Below are positions 1 through 8,122 of a DNA stretch of 64,000 nt, one piece after another; positions within the stretch are counted from its first letter, which is position 1, and each line of letters opens with the position of its first letter. A program made the translations under genes and the position numbers. The notes beneath the pieces were generated by a model, which was not told where the DNA came from, did no database searches, and saw only the letters and a list, made by a program, of their open reading frames with translations. Origin of the DNA: Streptomyces antibioticus (lineage in GTDB: Bacteria; Actinomycetota; Actinomycetes; Streptomycetales; Streptomycetaceae); the NCBI RefSeq assembly GCF_002019855.1, contig NZ_CM007717.1, positions 186,001 through 250,000 on the forward strand, read 5' to 3'.

Positions 1-5
1 ACGAC

Positions 6-650
6 GTGTCGGCGTCCCTCGCGGACATCCGGATGCGCCTGACCGGGCTGCCGGAGGCCACCGACGCCTACTGGGCCGTACCGAGGAGCGCCGAGGAGCG
101 CGCCGAGTGGATCGCGGCGAACAAGGAGATCATCATCGCGGCGGCGGAACGTTCCGGCCTGCCGCCCGACATGGTCGCGGGCATCGCCTGGCAGGAGGTG
201 GGCGGCCAGTGGGGCTGGATGGACGACGGTGTCGACACCCTCCGCGGTCTCGCCGAGGACGGCTGGCTGCCCGGCACCCCGGAGAACCTGCCGTCGCGGC
301 TGGGCGGTTCGCCCGACGAGACGTCCTTCGGCCCCATCGCCATCCAGGTACGACGGGCCGCGGAGGTCCTGGGGTACGACCCGGCGAACCTCACGGACGG
401 ACAGCGGGACACCATCGAGGCCGCGCTCCAGGACCCCGGGCAGAACATCTTCATCGCCTCCGAGTACCTGGCCATGCTCAAGGAGGAGAGCGGCTTCGCC
501 GACGTACCGGCGGACCAGATGACGCGCGAACAGCGTCAGGAACTCGCCGCCCGCTACAACGGCGGCCCCTACTGGCAGGATGACCAGGCCCAGGGCTACG
601 GCCGTGGCTTCGACAGGAACCTGGACGACGCGAGGAGCGCCCTGAAGTGA
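6..650 (+). CDS. Lysozyme/transglycosylase-like protein, possibly 5'-truncated by the window
   Basis: The 214 residues read as one lysozyme-like domain. A glutamate sits in GIAWQEVGGQWGW (about residue 65) and an AARYNGGPYW stretch near residue 187 resembles the Y-N-G segment of goose-type/SLT transglycosylases. This suggests cleavage of peptidoglycan glycan strands, but the family assignment is by motif only. The GTG at position 6 has no visible ribosome-binding site because the window starts there, and the reading frame is open to the left edge, so the true protein may be longer with a signal or N-terminal domain missing. It overlaps the next gene by GTGA. Confidence 0.55.
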   Translation: MSASLADIRMRLTGLPEATDAYWAVPRSAEERAEWIAANKEIIIAAAERSGLPPDMVAGIAWQEVGGQWGWMDDGVDTLRGLAEDGWLPGTPENLPSRLGGSPDETSFGPIAIQVRRAAEVLGYDPANLTDGQRDTIEAALQDPGQNIFIASEYLAMLKEESGFADVPADQMTREQRQELAARYNGGPYWQDDQAQGYGRGFDRNLDDARSALK

Positions 651-958
651 CCGCCCTGCCACGAGGCCCGTGGGGCGTAGCCCTCGCGCTCGCCTACGCC
701 CTCAACACGTATGTCGCGTACGGGGCGTTGACGATCCACCCCCAGGGCACCTGGGACGAATCGACCCTGACGGCCATCGAGTTCGCCTCAGCTCTCCTGA
801 TCGCCCTGGGCACGCTCACCTTCCTGCTCACCCTGTTCCCCGTACGCCGCCACACCCTCAGCCGCTGGTGGCTGACACCGGCCGTCCTGTTCCTGACGGT
901 GGGCACGGCGCGCTGGGCGTACATCGTGCAGACGTATCCGCAGGGTGGGGGGAGTTGA
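647..958 (+). CDS. Small integral membrane protein
   Basis: A 103-residue protein with three hydrophobic segments (about residues 8-27, 44-66 and 77-94) and short charged loops, one with RRHTLSRWW. Its GTG start overlaps the stop codon of the lysozyme-like gene (GTGA), so the two are almost certainly translationally coupled and the membrane protein probably works with it at the envelope. No enzymatic motif is visible and I do not recognise the family. Confidence 0.6.
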   Translation: MTALPRGPWGVALALAYALNTYVAYGALTIHPQGTWDESTLTAIEFASALLIALGTLTFLLTLFPVRRHTLSRWWLTPAVLFLTVGTARWAYIVQTYPQGGGS

Positions 959-1220
959 GGGGGGTGCCGCCCCCGGCCTGAGCGAGATGCAGCTCCTCCT
1001 ATCGCAAGGGCGAGCCCGACTCTCGGGAGGCACCCCGAGCCAGACCCTCCAACGCAGTTCAAGAGCCCGGTCGCCTTACTGCCGACCGGGCTTCCTCGTG
1101 CGCAGTGCCGGGCGTGACTGTCCTATGGAGGGAAGGGCAGATGCCTATGAACTTCTCAGCGCCCCGATCCGCACGTCCGGGACTCCGGTAAGACCCCTCT
1201 GAGTCCACCTCTCAGCACTC
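959..1220 (+). other. Intergenic stretch with no gene seen
   Basis: About 260 bases between the membrane protein and the MerR promoter. Directly after the stop there is a G-run/C-run hairpin (about 959-974), followed by the two stronger hairpins listed separately. Short open frames here have neither ribosome-binding sites nor recognisable products. Confidence 0.5.
1022..1092 (+). terminator. Tandem hairpins, probable terminator
   Basis: Two stem-loops in a row. CTCGGG (1022-1027) pairs with CCCGAG (1034-1039). AGCCCGGTCG (1064-1073) pairs perfectly with CGACCGGGCT (1083-1092) around a 9-base loop. No U-run follows, which is usual for high-GC actinomycete terminators. They would end transcription from the upstream pair of genes. 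Confidence 0.5.
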
Positions 1221-1258
1221 TTGACCCTCACGTGGCGTCAGGCCGCACCCTCGATGGC
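1221..1258 (+). promoter_or_regulatory. MerR-type promoter/operator, leaderless transcript
   Basis: TTGACC (1221-1226) forms the -35. The imperfect palindrome CCTCACGTGGCGTCAGG (1226-1242) fills the spacer, and CACCCT (1246-1251) sits 19 bp after the -35 as a poor -10. A long 19-bp spacer holding an inverted repeat is the signature of MerR-family promoters. The expected transcription start coincides with the ATG at 1259, so the regulator mRNA would be leaderless. Confidence 0.65.
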
Positions 1259-2374
1259 ATGGAGGATCACTGGACAGTGGGACGCGTGGCCGAACTGGCC
1301 GGCGTGAGTGTGCGCACCTTGCATCACTACGACGAGATCGGACTCGTGTGTCCGTCGGCTCGGACCACGGCCGGGTACCGGGCCTACTCGGCCGACGACG
1401 TGGAGCGGCTCAGGGAGGTGCTGGCCTACCGACGGCTGGGCTTCGGACTGCGGGAGGTGGCACAACTGGTCGGCGACCCGTCCACCGACGCGGTGGCGCA
1501 CCTGCGCCGACTGCGCGGCCTGCTGCTGGAACGACGTCACCGCACCGACGCCATGGTGACGGCCATCGACAGGGAACTCAACGCACGGGCCAAGGGGTTG
1601 AAGGTGACACCGCAGGAGCAACTGGAAATGCTAGGGGCCAGGCTGTACGACACGATCGGCGGCGCCTACACCGCCACTCGGCGGACGGAACCACGGATCG
1701 CCGCACAGATCATGGACGCGCTCGGGGACGCGCAGACAGTCCTGAACGTCGGTGCCGGCACAGGCTCCTACGAGCCCACGGACCGCGACGTGACCGCCGT
1801 TGAACCCTCGGCCGTCATGCGGGGGCAACGGGCTCCCGGCGCGGCGCCGTGTGTGGCCGCCGCCGCGGAGAGCCTGCCGTTCGAGGACCACTCCTTCGAC
1901 GTCGCGATGGCCGTCTCCACCGTCCACCATTGGGAGGACCCGATCGCGGGGCTGCGCGAGATGCGGCGCGTGGCCCGCCGCGTGGTGGTGCTCACCTTCG
2001 ACACCGACGAGCCCGAATGGCAGGACCGGTTCTGGCTCACCCGCGACTACCTGCCCGAGTTCGCCGCCGTTCTCGCCGACTTTCCCTCGCTCGCCGCGAT
2101 GTCCGAGGCGATCGGCGCCCGCGCCGAGCCGGTACCCATCCCCTGGGACTGCGCCGACGGCCTGTTCGAGGCGTACTGGCGCCGACCGAGCGCGTACCTA
2201 CAGGACCACGTGCGCCGCGCGATGTCCGTGTGGACACGAGTAGGCCACCAGGCCGAGCAGCGGGCGGTACAAACCCTCACCGACGACCTCGACTCCGGTC
2301 ACTGGGCCGAGCGCAACGGCCACCTCACCCACCTCGACACGGCGGATCTCGGCCTATGTCTGCTGATCGCCTGA
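1259..2374 (+). CDS. MerR-family regulator fused to a SAM methyltransferase domain
   Basis: A 371-residue protein. Residues 4-72 are a MerR winged helix (VGRVAELAGVSVRTLHHYDE, then GYRAYSADDVERL), followed by a helical linker to about 125. Residues 155-260 form a class I methyltransferase core, with motif I LNVGAGTGSYE at 162-172 and a DVAMAVSTVHHW segment near 214-225. In the known TipA/BmrR arrangement the C-terminal domain senses a ligand; here that place is taken by a methyltransferase-like fold, so SAM or a methyl-accepting compound could be the signal. The ATG at 1259 is preferred over the in-frame GTG at 1232, because 1232 lies inside the operator. It is convergent with the MFS exporter, a possible but unproven target. 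Confidence 0.8.
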   Translation: MEDHWTVGRVAELAGVSVRTLHHYDEIGLVCPSARTTAGYRAYSADDVERLREVLAYRRLGFGLREVAQLVGDPSTDAVAHLRRLRGLLLERRHRTDAMVTAIDRELNARAKGLKVTPQEQLEMLGARLYDTIGGAYTATRRTEPRIAAQIMDALGDAQTVLNVGAGTGSYEPTDRDVTAVEPSAVMRGQRAPGAAPCVAAAAESLPFEDHSFDVAMAVSTVHHWEDPIAGLREMRRVARRVVVLTFDTDEPEWQDRFWLTRDYLPEFAAVLADFPSLAAMSEAIGARAEPVPIPWDCADGLFEAYWRRPSAYLQDHVRRAMSVWTRVGHQAEQRAVQTLTDDLDSGHWAERNGHLTHLDTADLGLCLLIA

Positions 2375-2564
2375 CCGGACTCCGGTCACCGGCCACCGTC
2401 ACCGACCCTGCATCTCCGGGCGGTCGGTCGGGGCCGAAGCCGCTGGACAACGGGTTCAGGTGCCAGAGCGTCCAGAGCATGGCCACGTTCAGGCCGCGGC
2501 CCAGCTCCGTTCACAGGAACCACCGACGAAGGCACTGGACCGGAGCCGCCTTGCGTCAGCAGTT

Positions 2565-3845
2565 CTAGACAGGCTCGCCGTCGTAGTCTGCCGAAGAATT
2601 CGACGCGGGCAGTTCCCTGGTCTTCGCAACAGGGCTGAACACCAGAAGAAGCCACGTGAAGGCCAGCGGAACCGTCATGACCCACATCGTCGGGCGAATG
2701 CCGATGACTGAGCCGAGCACCCCTCCGAGGGCGGATCCGATGGCGATCGCGCCTTGGTTGGTGGCCATGGCAGCGGACGAGACGCGCCCCAGCAGGTACG
2801 TAGGGCAGTAGTTCTGGCGAAATGTGCCGACCACGACATTGCCCACGGCGACGCCCACACCGAGGAGAAACGCCCCGGTACCGAACAGCAGCAGGCCAAC
2901 CCTGGGCGTGGTCAGCGGCAGAAGGAGGGCGAAGGGGCACGCCAGCGCCTGCGTGAGCACCATGGCGCGCCCTGTGCCCCAGCCTCGGCACAGCCGTGTG
3001 GCCATCAGAGCGCCCAGAGTCCCTCCGAGACTGGCGCACATGACCAGCAGACCAACCGCGCCGGTACTGACACCGATGGTGCGGACCAGGAAGATGACCT
3101 GAACCGCCTGGTAGCCCATCAGCAGGAAGTTGAGAGTGGCGCCGTAGATCACGATGGGCCGCAGGTAGGGATCGCGCCCGAGGAAACGCAGGCCCACCGC
3201 GATCTCCCCCACGAGATGCTTGGCCGCACGTGTCTGACGTGGGGACCTTTCCTCCGGCGTCCGGATGCCAAGCAGGCACACGGTGGACAGGAGGAAGGTC
3301 AGTGTATCCAGCAACAATCCGACCGTAACGCCGAGGACTTCAGCGACGAAGCCGGCCACGCTCCTGCCCAGCACACGCGTTCCGGCCTCACTGACCTGTA
3401 GCTTCGCGTTCCCGTCGGCGAGGTCTTCCCGCGGCAGGACGGTCGGCACGTATGCGTGGCAGGCCGTGTTGAAGAACACCGCTGAGGTGCCGCAGGCCAG
3501 TGCCGTGACGAACAGGTGAGTGATTGTCAGCCACTCCAGCCAGCCCGCGATGGGCACGCTGACGTACATCGCCGCGGACACCAGGTTGCAGACGATCATG
3601 ACGCGGCGCTTGGGCAGCCTGTCGGCCCAGGCCCCGGCGGGCAATCCGACGAGCAGCCACGGGAGCCACACCGCTGCCGCGAGAAGCCCTACCTCCAGGG
3701 AGTCGGCCTGCAAGGCCAGTACGGCCACGAGAGGCAGTGCGATCGTGGTGATCCCGTTGCCCAGACCGCTCGCCGTCTCACCGATCCACAGCAGGCGAAA
3801 GTCCCGCTGCGTCAGCGCACCCCATCGACTCCTCTTCGCAGGCAC
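2565..3845 (-). CDS. MFS multidrug-type exporter
   Basis: A 426-residue protein with about 12 hydrophobic segments. The MFS motif A equivalent is present as GLPAGAWADRLPKRR between helices 2 and 3. The sequence resembles the MFS_3 branch (enterobactin or macrolide exporters), so proton-driven efflux of a small molecule is the likely role; the substrate is not visible. I chose the GTG at 3845 because a strong GGGGAGGGG lies just upstream, although GTG 3863 is also possible. It begins about 100 bases after the arsC stop on the same strand, so it could be co-transcribed with the arsenic genes, but it lacks the arsJ companion GAPDH. Confidence 0.85.
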   Translation of the reverse strand: MPAKRSRWGALTQRDFRLLWIGETASGLGNGITTIALPLVAVLALQADSLEVGLLAAAVWLPWLLVGLPAGAWADRLPKRRVMIVCNLVSAAMYVSVPIAGWLEWLTITHLFVTALACGTSAVFFNTACHAYVPTVLPREDLADGNAKLQVSEAGTRVLGRSVAGFVAEVLGVTVGLLLDTLTFLLSTVCLLGIRTPEERSPRQTRAAKHLVGEIAVGLRFLGRDPYLRPIVIYGATLNFLLMGYQAVQVIFLVRTIGVSTGAVGLLVMCASLGGTLGALMATRLCRGWGTGRAMVLTQALACPFALLLPLTTPRVGLLLFGTGAFLLGVGVAVGNVVVGTFRQNYCPTYLLGRVSSAAMATNQGAIAIGSALGGVLGSVIGIRPTMWVMTVPLAFTWLLLVFSPVAKTRELPASNSSADYDGEPV

Positions 3846-3946
3846 AGCCGTCCCCTCCCCCACTCACGGCAGAGCTACCCAGGCCAGAAGGAGGAGAGGG
3901 TCGGACGGGCAGGTGGGAGATCTGCGCGAGCGCGTGGCCTGCGCTG

Positions 3947-4366
3947 TCAGTGAGGGGTCAGTTGCGAGATCAGGGCCCTGACCCGGCTCTCGATCTCGTC
4001 GCGGATGGGACGTACGGCATCGACACCCTGCCCCGCGGGGTCTTCGAGCTGCCAGTCGAGGTATCGCTTGCCGGGGAAGACCGGGCACGTGTCCCCACAC
4101 CCCATGGTGATGACCACGTCGGATGACTGGACCGCCTCGACCGTGAGGATCTTCGGGGTCTCGGCGGTGATGTCGATGCCCACCTCCTTCATGACCTCGA
4201 CGACGGCCGGGTTGACGCCGCCCGCGGGCGCAGAGCCGGCGGAGCGGACCTCGACGCGGTCGCCGGCGAGGTGGGTGAGGAAGGCGGCGGCCATCTGGGA
4301 GCGGCCGGCGTTGTGGACGCAGACGAACAGCACCGATGGACGTGAAGTGGCGGGCGAACTACTCAT
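3947..4366 (-). CDS. arsC: Arsenate reductase, low-molecular-weight phosphatase type
   Basis: A 139-residue cytoplasmic enzyme that reduces arsenate to arsenite. The P-loop CVHNAGRS begins with Cys16, and the second redox pair is Cys90 and Cys94 in MGCGDTCPVFPG. This three-cysteine layout is that of thioredoxin- or mycothiol-coupled ArsC. The ATG at 4366 overlaps the end of the aquaporin gene by 8 bases, giving an arsR-aquaporin-arsC operon; an upstream in-frame TTG at 4372 is less likely. The arsenite product would leave through the neighbouring aquaporin or be methylated by ArsM. Confidence 0.93.
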   Translation of the reverse strand: MSSSPATSRPSVLFVCVHNAGRSQMAAAFLTHLAGDRVEVRSAGSAPAGGVNPAVVEVMKEVGIDITAETPKILTVEAVQSSDVVITMGCGDTCPVFPGKRYLDWQLEDPAGQGVDAVRPIRDEIESRVRALISQLTPH

Positions 4367-5117
4367 GGTCAACGGCCTTCTCGGGAGTACGGATCGGTGA
4401 GGGGACGGCAGGTGACGGTTCGCCGACCGGGACCGGAGCAGCGCGGCCGTAGATCACGGCGACGGCTCCCAGGCCGACCACGGCTCCCAGCATCTGTGCC
4501 GCGATGAACGGGGCGACCGAGGCGGGAGCGATGCCGGCGAAGGTGTCGGTGAACGCCCGGCCGATGGTCACCGCCGGGTTCGCGAAGGACGTGGACGAGG
4601 TGAACCAGTACGCGGCCCCGATATAGGCGGCCACCGCGGCGGGGGCGCGCGCTGCGCGGCCGACCCGGACGAGGCCGAAGATCAGGAGGATCAGTCCTGC
4701 CGTGGCGACGACCTCGCCCAGGAGCAGGTGCCCCGCGGACCGGTCGTGGGTGGAGAACTTGACCAGCGGCTCGGCGAACATCGCGTCGGCCAGCACCGCA
4801 CCGCCGATCGCACCCGTGGCCTGAGCGGGCACGTACGCGACGACATCCCGCAGGGCGAGGCCGCCGTGCGGATCGCGGCGTCCGGTGAACCAGGCGGCGA
4901 GCGTGACGACCGGGTTGAAGTGCGCGCCGGACACGGGCCCGAGCAGCAGGATGAGCACGCCCAGGCCGAAGACCGTGGCGAGGGAGTTGGCGAGCAGTTG
5001 CACGCCGGTGTCGTGGGTCAACTCGGTGGCTTGGATGCCGGAGCCGACCACCACCGCCACCAGCAGCGCGGTGCCGATCGCCTCGGCGGCGGCGCGGCGG
5101 CCGAGGGAGGCGTTCAC
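4359..5117 (-). CDS. MIP/aquaporin family channel, likely arsenite facilitator
   Basis: A 252-residue membrane protein with six transmembrane segments and the two aquaporin half-helix motifs HFNPV (NPV, residues 68-70) and FANPAVT (NPA, 180-182), followed by Arg187 of the selectivity filter. It lies between arsR and arsC with GTGA overlap to arsR and 8-base overlap with arsC. No arsB or acr3 pump is nearby. In Sinorhizobium meliloti the AqpS channel of an arsR-aqpS-arsC operon lets arsenite formed by ArsC run down its gradient out of the cell, and the same role is inferred here. The GTG start at 5117 is fixed by the overlap; longer versions would run antisense-like through arsR. Confidence 0.9.
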   Translation of the reverse strand: MNASLGRRAAAEAIGTALLVAVVVGSGIQATELTHDTGVQLLANSLATVFGLGVLILLLGPVSGAHFNPVVTLAAWFTGRRDPHGGLALRDVVAYVPAQATGAIGGAVLADAMFAEPLVKFSTHDRSAGHLLLGEVVATAGLILLIFGLVRVGRAARAPAAVAAYIGAAYWFTSSTSFANPAVTIGRAFTDTFAGIAPASVAPFIAAQMLGAVVGLGAVAVIYGRAAPVPVGEPSPAVPSPIRTPEKAVDHE

Positions 5118-5491
5118 GCGTCGGCTCTGGCGGGCTGCGTGGAGGTGGTCAGGAACGCGGCGAGTCCGTCGAGTACGCCGGGCAGCACCCAGTAGTAGAC
5201 CCAGGTGCCGCGGCGCTCGCAGTCGATCAGCCCTGCCTGGCGGAGAAGCTTGAGGTGGTGGGAGATCGTCGGCTGGGACAGTTCGAAGGCAGGCGTCAGC
5301 TCGCAGACGCACACCTCACCGCCCTGGCCGCGCGACGCGATCATCGACATCAGCCGCAGCCGGACCGGGTCCCCGAGGGCCTTGAAGACCTTCGCCAGGT
5401 CGGCGGCCTGGGTCTCGTCCAGGGGCGCGGCGGACAGACCGGGGCAGCAGGCGGCGTCCTGGCCGATCACCTCGAGCTCTTGTTTTGACAT
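5114..5491 (-). CDS. arsR: ArsR-family arsenic-responsive repressor
   Basis: A 125-residue winged-helix repressor. The recognition region is ELTPAFELSQPTISHHLKLL (64-83). Cys61-Val-Cys63 just before it matches the Cys-X-Cys arsenite site of plasmid-type ArsR, and an extra Cys15-Cys16 pair near the N-terminus could supply the third ligand. It heads the arsR-aquaporin-arsC operon and is divergent from arsM. The 113-base gap holds a palindrome likely bound by this protein, so arsenite would derepress both directions. Confidence 0.93.
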   Translation of the reverse strand: MSKQELEVIGQDAACCPGLSAAPLDETQAADLAKVFKALGDPVRLRLMSMIASRGQGGEVCVCELTPAFELSQPTISHHLKLLRQAGLIDCERRGTWVYYWVLPGVLDGLAAFLTTSTQPARADA

Positions 5492-5532
5492 GCCTCTATG
5501 TTGACGTTTTTCGATTCAAGGCGCAAGGTTGT

Positions 5533-5548
5533 ATCGATGAATGTCGAT
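5533..5548. promoter_or_regulatory. Candidate ArsR operator between arsR and arsM
   Basis: ATCGATGAATGTCGAT holds 5-bp inverted arms ATCGA/TCGAT around six bases. ATCGA-type half sites are common in ArsR operators, and the site lies in the only intergenic gap of the divergent locus, 42 bases upstream of arsR and 57 bases upstream of arsM. Confidence 0.5.
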
Positions 5549-5604
5549 GCAGGCCGCCGTTCCGGAGGCCCGCTACGCCCCGTGGCCTTGGGAGTGAGCA
5601 GGAC

Positions 5605-6510
5605 ATGAACCAGCCGAACACCACCACCGACCTGCGTGAGACCGTCCGCCAGCGGTACGCGGCGGCAGCCGTGAAGGTCGCCGAGGGCAGCAGTGGCTGT
5701 TGCGGGCCCGAGCCGGTCGAGGACGACGACAACTTCGGCTCCACCCTCTACGCCGCCGACGACCGTGCCGTTCTCCCGGCCGAGGCCGTCGCCGCCTCGC
5801 TCGGCTGCGGCAACCCCACGGCTGTTGCGGACCTGCGTGCGGGCGAGGTCGTCCTCGATCTCGGCTCCGGAGGCGGTATCGACGTCCTGCTCTCTGCCCG
5901 ACGCGTCGGCCCCACCGGCAAGGCGTACGGGCTGGACATGACCGACGAGATGCTCGCCCTGGCCCTCGCCAACGCGGCGAAGGCCGGCGCCACGAACGTG
6001 GAGTTCCTCAAGGGCACCATCGAGGCGATCCCGCTCCCCGCGAACACGGTCGACGTCGTCATCTCCAACTGCGTCATCAACCTGTCCACCGACAAGCCCG
6101 CCGTCTTCGCCGAGACCTACCGCGTGCTGAAGCCCGGCGGACGGTTCGGCGTCTCGGACGTCGTCGCCGACGACACCCTCACCCCCGACCAGCGGGCCGA
6201 ACGCGGCGACTACGTCGGCTGCATCGCCGGTGCCCTCTCCTTCGCCGAGTACCGTGCCGGTCTGGAGGCGGCCGGCTTCACGGACGTCGAGATCACCCCG
6301 ACCCACGCGGTCGCCGACGGCATGCACTCGGCCATCATCCGCGCCGCCAAGCCTGCAGCCGCCACCGGGACGGACACCCTTACGACGACTGCCGCGGACG
6401 ATGCCTGCTGCGGCGTCACCGCCTGCTGCACCCCGGCCGAGCAGGCGACGGACCCGTCCGCCACCGTGAGCGAGGCCAAGAGCGCCGCGGGGTGCGCCTG
6501 CCAGAGCTGA
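5605..6510 (+). CDS. arsM: Arsenite S-adenosylmethionine methyltransferase
   Basis: A 301-residue enzyme converting arsenite to methylated arsenicals. Motif I is LDLGSGGGIDVLL (84-96). The conserved cysteines are visible: Cys32-Cys33 (GCCGPEP), Cys68 (SLGCGNP), Cys156 (ISNCVINLS) and Cys206 (GDYVGCIAGA), the last two matching the catalytic arsenic-binding pair of ArsM. Residues 250-301 form an unusual flexible tail with CC at 268-269 and 274-275 and CAC at 297-299, possibly an extra metalloid-binding segment. The ATG at 5605 is preferred over an upstream start at 5485, which would put the operator inside the gene. Divergent from arsR and probably co-regulated. Confidence 0.93.
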   Translation: MNQPNTTTDLRETVRQRYAAAAVKVAEGSSGCCGPEPVEDDDNFGSTLYAADDRAVLPAEAVAASLGCGNPTAVADLRAGEVVLDLGSGGGIDVLLSARRVGPTGKAYGLDMTDEMLALALANAAKAGATNVEFLKGTIEAIPLPANTVDVVISNCVINLSTDKPAVFAETYRVLKPGGRFGVSDVVADDTLTPDQRAERGDYVGCIAGALSFAEYRAGLEAAGFTDVEITPTHAVADGMHSAIIRAAKPAAATGTDTLTTTAADDACCGVTACCTPAEQATDPSATVSEAKSAAGCACQS

Positions 6511-6566
6511 CATCGCTCCACCCTCGAGCTCGATATTTCGAGTCGGCTCCGGCCCAAGATCGGGGG

Positions 6567-6860
6567 ATGGGTCTGAACGTAGTCGTCGGCGTGCTTGGCA
6601 ATGCCGAGGACAACCACACCTCGATGGTCCGCGCCGAACTCGTCGCGATCGGCAAGCTGCTGGAGCGTGCGGGAGCGCCGCAGTGGGCTGAGCCCGAACT
6701 CGATGATGGGGAGGGCGCGGACTTCGAGGCGTGGGGCTGTGCGGGCTTGCACACCGTTGGCCGTCTTGCTGTTCGCCTTGCGGCGAGCGAGCGCCTGCCC
6801 AAGAAGGCGCGGGGCGGATATCGGCTTCGCCCGCGCTCGGCCTCGTGGAACCATCAAGCG
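6567..6860 (+). pseudogene. N-terminal remnant of an actinobacterial hypothetical protein
   Basis: Starting MGLNVVVGVLGNAED and running through a GCAGLHTVGRLAVRLA segment, this looks like the first ~80 residues of a widespread Streptomyces hypothetical family (recognised from memory as MGL-x-VVG-[IV]L proteins). The frame then degenerates into an Arg-rich stretch (GGYRLRPRSAS) and runs on without a stop into the next gene. I interpret it as a 3'-truncated copy joined to the neighbour. A genuine 241-residue fusion reading from 6567 to 7292 is the alternative. Confidence 0.4.
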
Positions 6861-7292
6861 ATGACCGAAACGAGCAGAGACGACGGCCACACCTTCCGGC
6901 GGGAAATCGAGCGGGTCGTCAATGAGATCGCCCAGGGGCTCCGTACGTTGGACGACGGTTCGGGCTGGTTCTCCGGCCTCGCCCCGACACGTCGTCAGGA
7001 GGTGCTGCAGGAGGTCGCCGGTTATGCGATGCAGGCACACATCACCTCTGCGGACGGCCGGGCGGGCGTGGCGAAGTCCGGTGTGAAGCCCACGGCCAAC
7101 CCCTCGGTGATGATCTGCATGGACCCGCCCCGCTACGGGTTCGCGAGCCTTCCCGCCAACGAACATGTGAAGGCGTTCCGTGTCCTCGTCTCCGTGTTCA
7201 CCGTCGCCGACACGCGCCGCCGCGAGACGTACTGCAAAGGCACCTGCGGACACGCGTGGCACAACCTGCCAGCAGAAAACGTGCAGCCGTAG
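6861..7292 (+). CDS. DUF5958-like hypothetical protein
   Basis: A 143-residue protein. The IERVVNEIAQGLRTLDDG segment (about residues 13-30), then WFSGL and a VLQEVAGYAMQAH segment, matches the pattern of DUF5958 proteins, which have no known activity. The C-terminal part (from about residue 70) departs from that pattern and includes a CKGTCGHAWH segment, so the end may be altered. No signal peptide or membrane segment is seen. The start is uncertain because the frame is open upstream through a remnant of another gene. Confidence 0.5.
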   Translation: MTETSRDDGHTFRREIERVVNEIAQGLRTLDDGSGWFSGLAPTRRQEVLQEVAGYAMQAHITSADGRAGVAKSGVKPTANPSVMICMDPPRYGFASLPANEHVKAFRVLVSVFTVADTRRRETYCKGTCGHAWHNLPAENVQP

Positions 7293-7374
7293 CACTCGCC
7301 ACACCCCCGACCGGGCCAGTCATCCGGCAGGGGCCCGCCCTCTTCGCGTCCTCCACCGGATCATCGCTCCACGC

Positions 7375-8001
7375 CTAGAGGGGCTCGGCCGACGCAGGAG
7401 AGTCGAGTGCGCGCGAGAGGGCGGCTGTCACGAGAGTGCCGTGGTCAGGCAGGTGCCCGGAGGCCCAGTCGGCTGTCAGCGCAAGGAAGTCTGCCAAGTT
7501 GCGTTCGACGCCGGCGAGCAGGTGGCGGAGCTGGGTGACGGACAGCTCGATCACCGGGCTGTCGGCCTCCTCGGCGTTGACAGTCAGCCGGACGACGTCG
7601 CCGAAGCGTTCCGCAACCGGCGACACGGGATCGTGGCCGAATCCGAGCAGGCTGCCGCCATCGATGAACTGATGCCAGTCGCGCCAGTCCTCCAGTCCAT
7701 CGCAACAGCCAGGGAGGAAGGTGACACCCGTGGCCGTGTCGGTGACTCGCAGGCCGCCCGCCGCGAAGAGGTGATCGAAGGTCAACAGTCCATGAAGAAA
7801 CGCGTCAAGTGCACCGGCGGGACGACACGGACGGTCGCCGGCCGGGTCGATGTCATTGCAGCCGGCGATGCGCATCACCGCCGTCCCGACCTCGGCAGAT
7901 GAGAGCGAACCGCTGAGAGGCAGGAAGCCGAACGGTTCGATCTCGGCGACGGGCCAGAGGTCGAAGCCCTCAGGGGTATATATCTCCAGAACGGGTTGCA
8001 T
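7375..8001 (-). CDS. Hypothetical protein
   Basis: A 208-residue soluble, acidic protein starting MQPVLEIYTPEGFDLWPV. It contains two cysteine-bearing stretches (AGCNDID, GCCDGLEDW), a GGGSLLGFGHDP-like loop and a helical C-terminal third (VTQLRHLLAGVERNLADFLAL). I have no named family for it; similar proteins seem restricted to actinomycetes. The ATG at 8001 is chosen over upstream frame extensions, which are low-complexity Arg/Cys sequence. It converges with the DUF5958-like gene and diverges from the next one. Confidence 0.6.
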   Translation of the reverse strand: MQPVLEIYTPEGFDLWPVAEIEPFGFLPLSGSLSSAEVGTAVMRIAGCNDIDPAGDRPCRPAGALDAFLHGLLTFDHLFAAGGLRVTDTATGVTFLPGCCDGLEDWRDWHQFIDGGSLLGFGHDPVSPVAERFGDVVRLTVNAEEADSPVIELSVTQLRHLLAGVERNLADFLALTADWASGHLPDHGTLVTAALSRALDSPASAEPL

Positions 8002-8122
8002 GACGATCACCCGGCGAAGTGTTCCGCATTCCCACCTGCGTCGCCTCACGATTAGCACCAAGGGAGTCCAGGGCGTTGGTGTGCACACACCGGCCGACGT
8101 CGAGGATAGGCAGCGAGGACCA

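Noticed and set aside
1020..1095. tRNA-like appearance (GTTCAAG with flanking stems)
   Set aside because: No acceptor stem, anticodon arm or CCA could be assembled; the stems are better explained as terminator hairpins.
945..1202. 85-codon frame after the small membrane protein
   Set aside because: It crosses both hairpins, has no ribosome site and no recognisable product.
5485..5604. 40-residue N-terminal extension of ArsM
   Set aside because: It would place the ArsR operator inside the coding region; the conserved ArsM sequence starts after ATG 5605.
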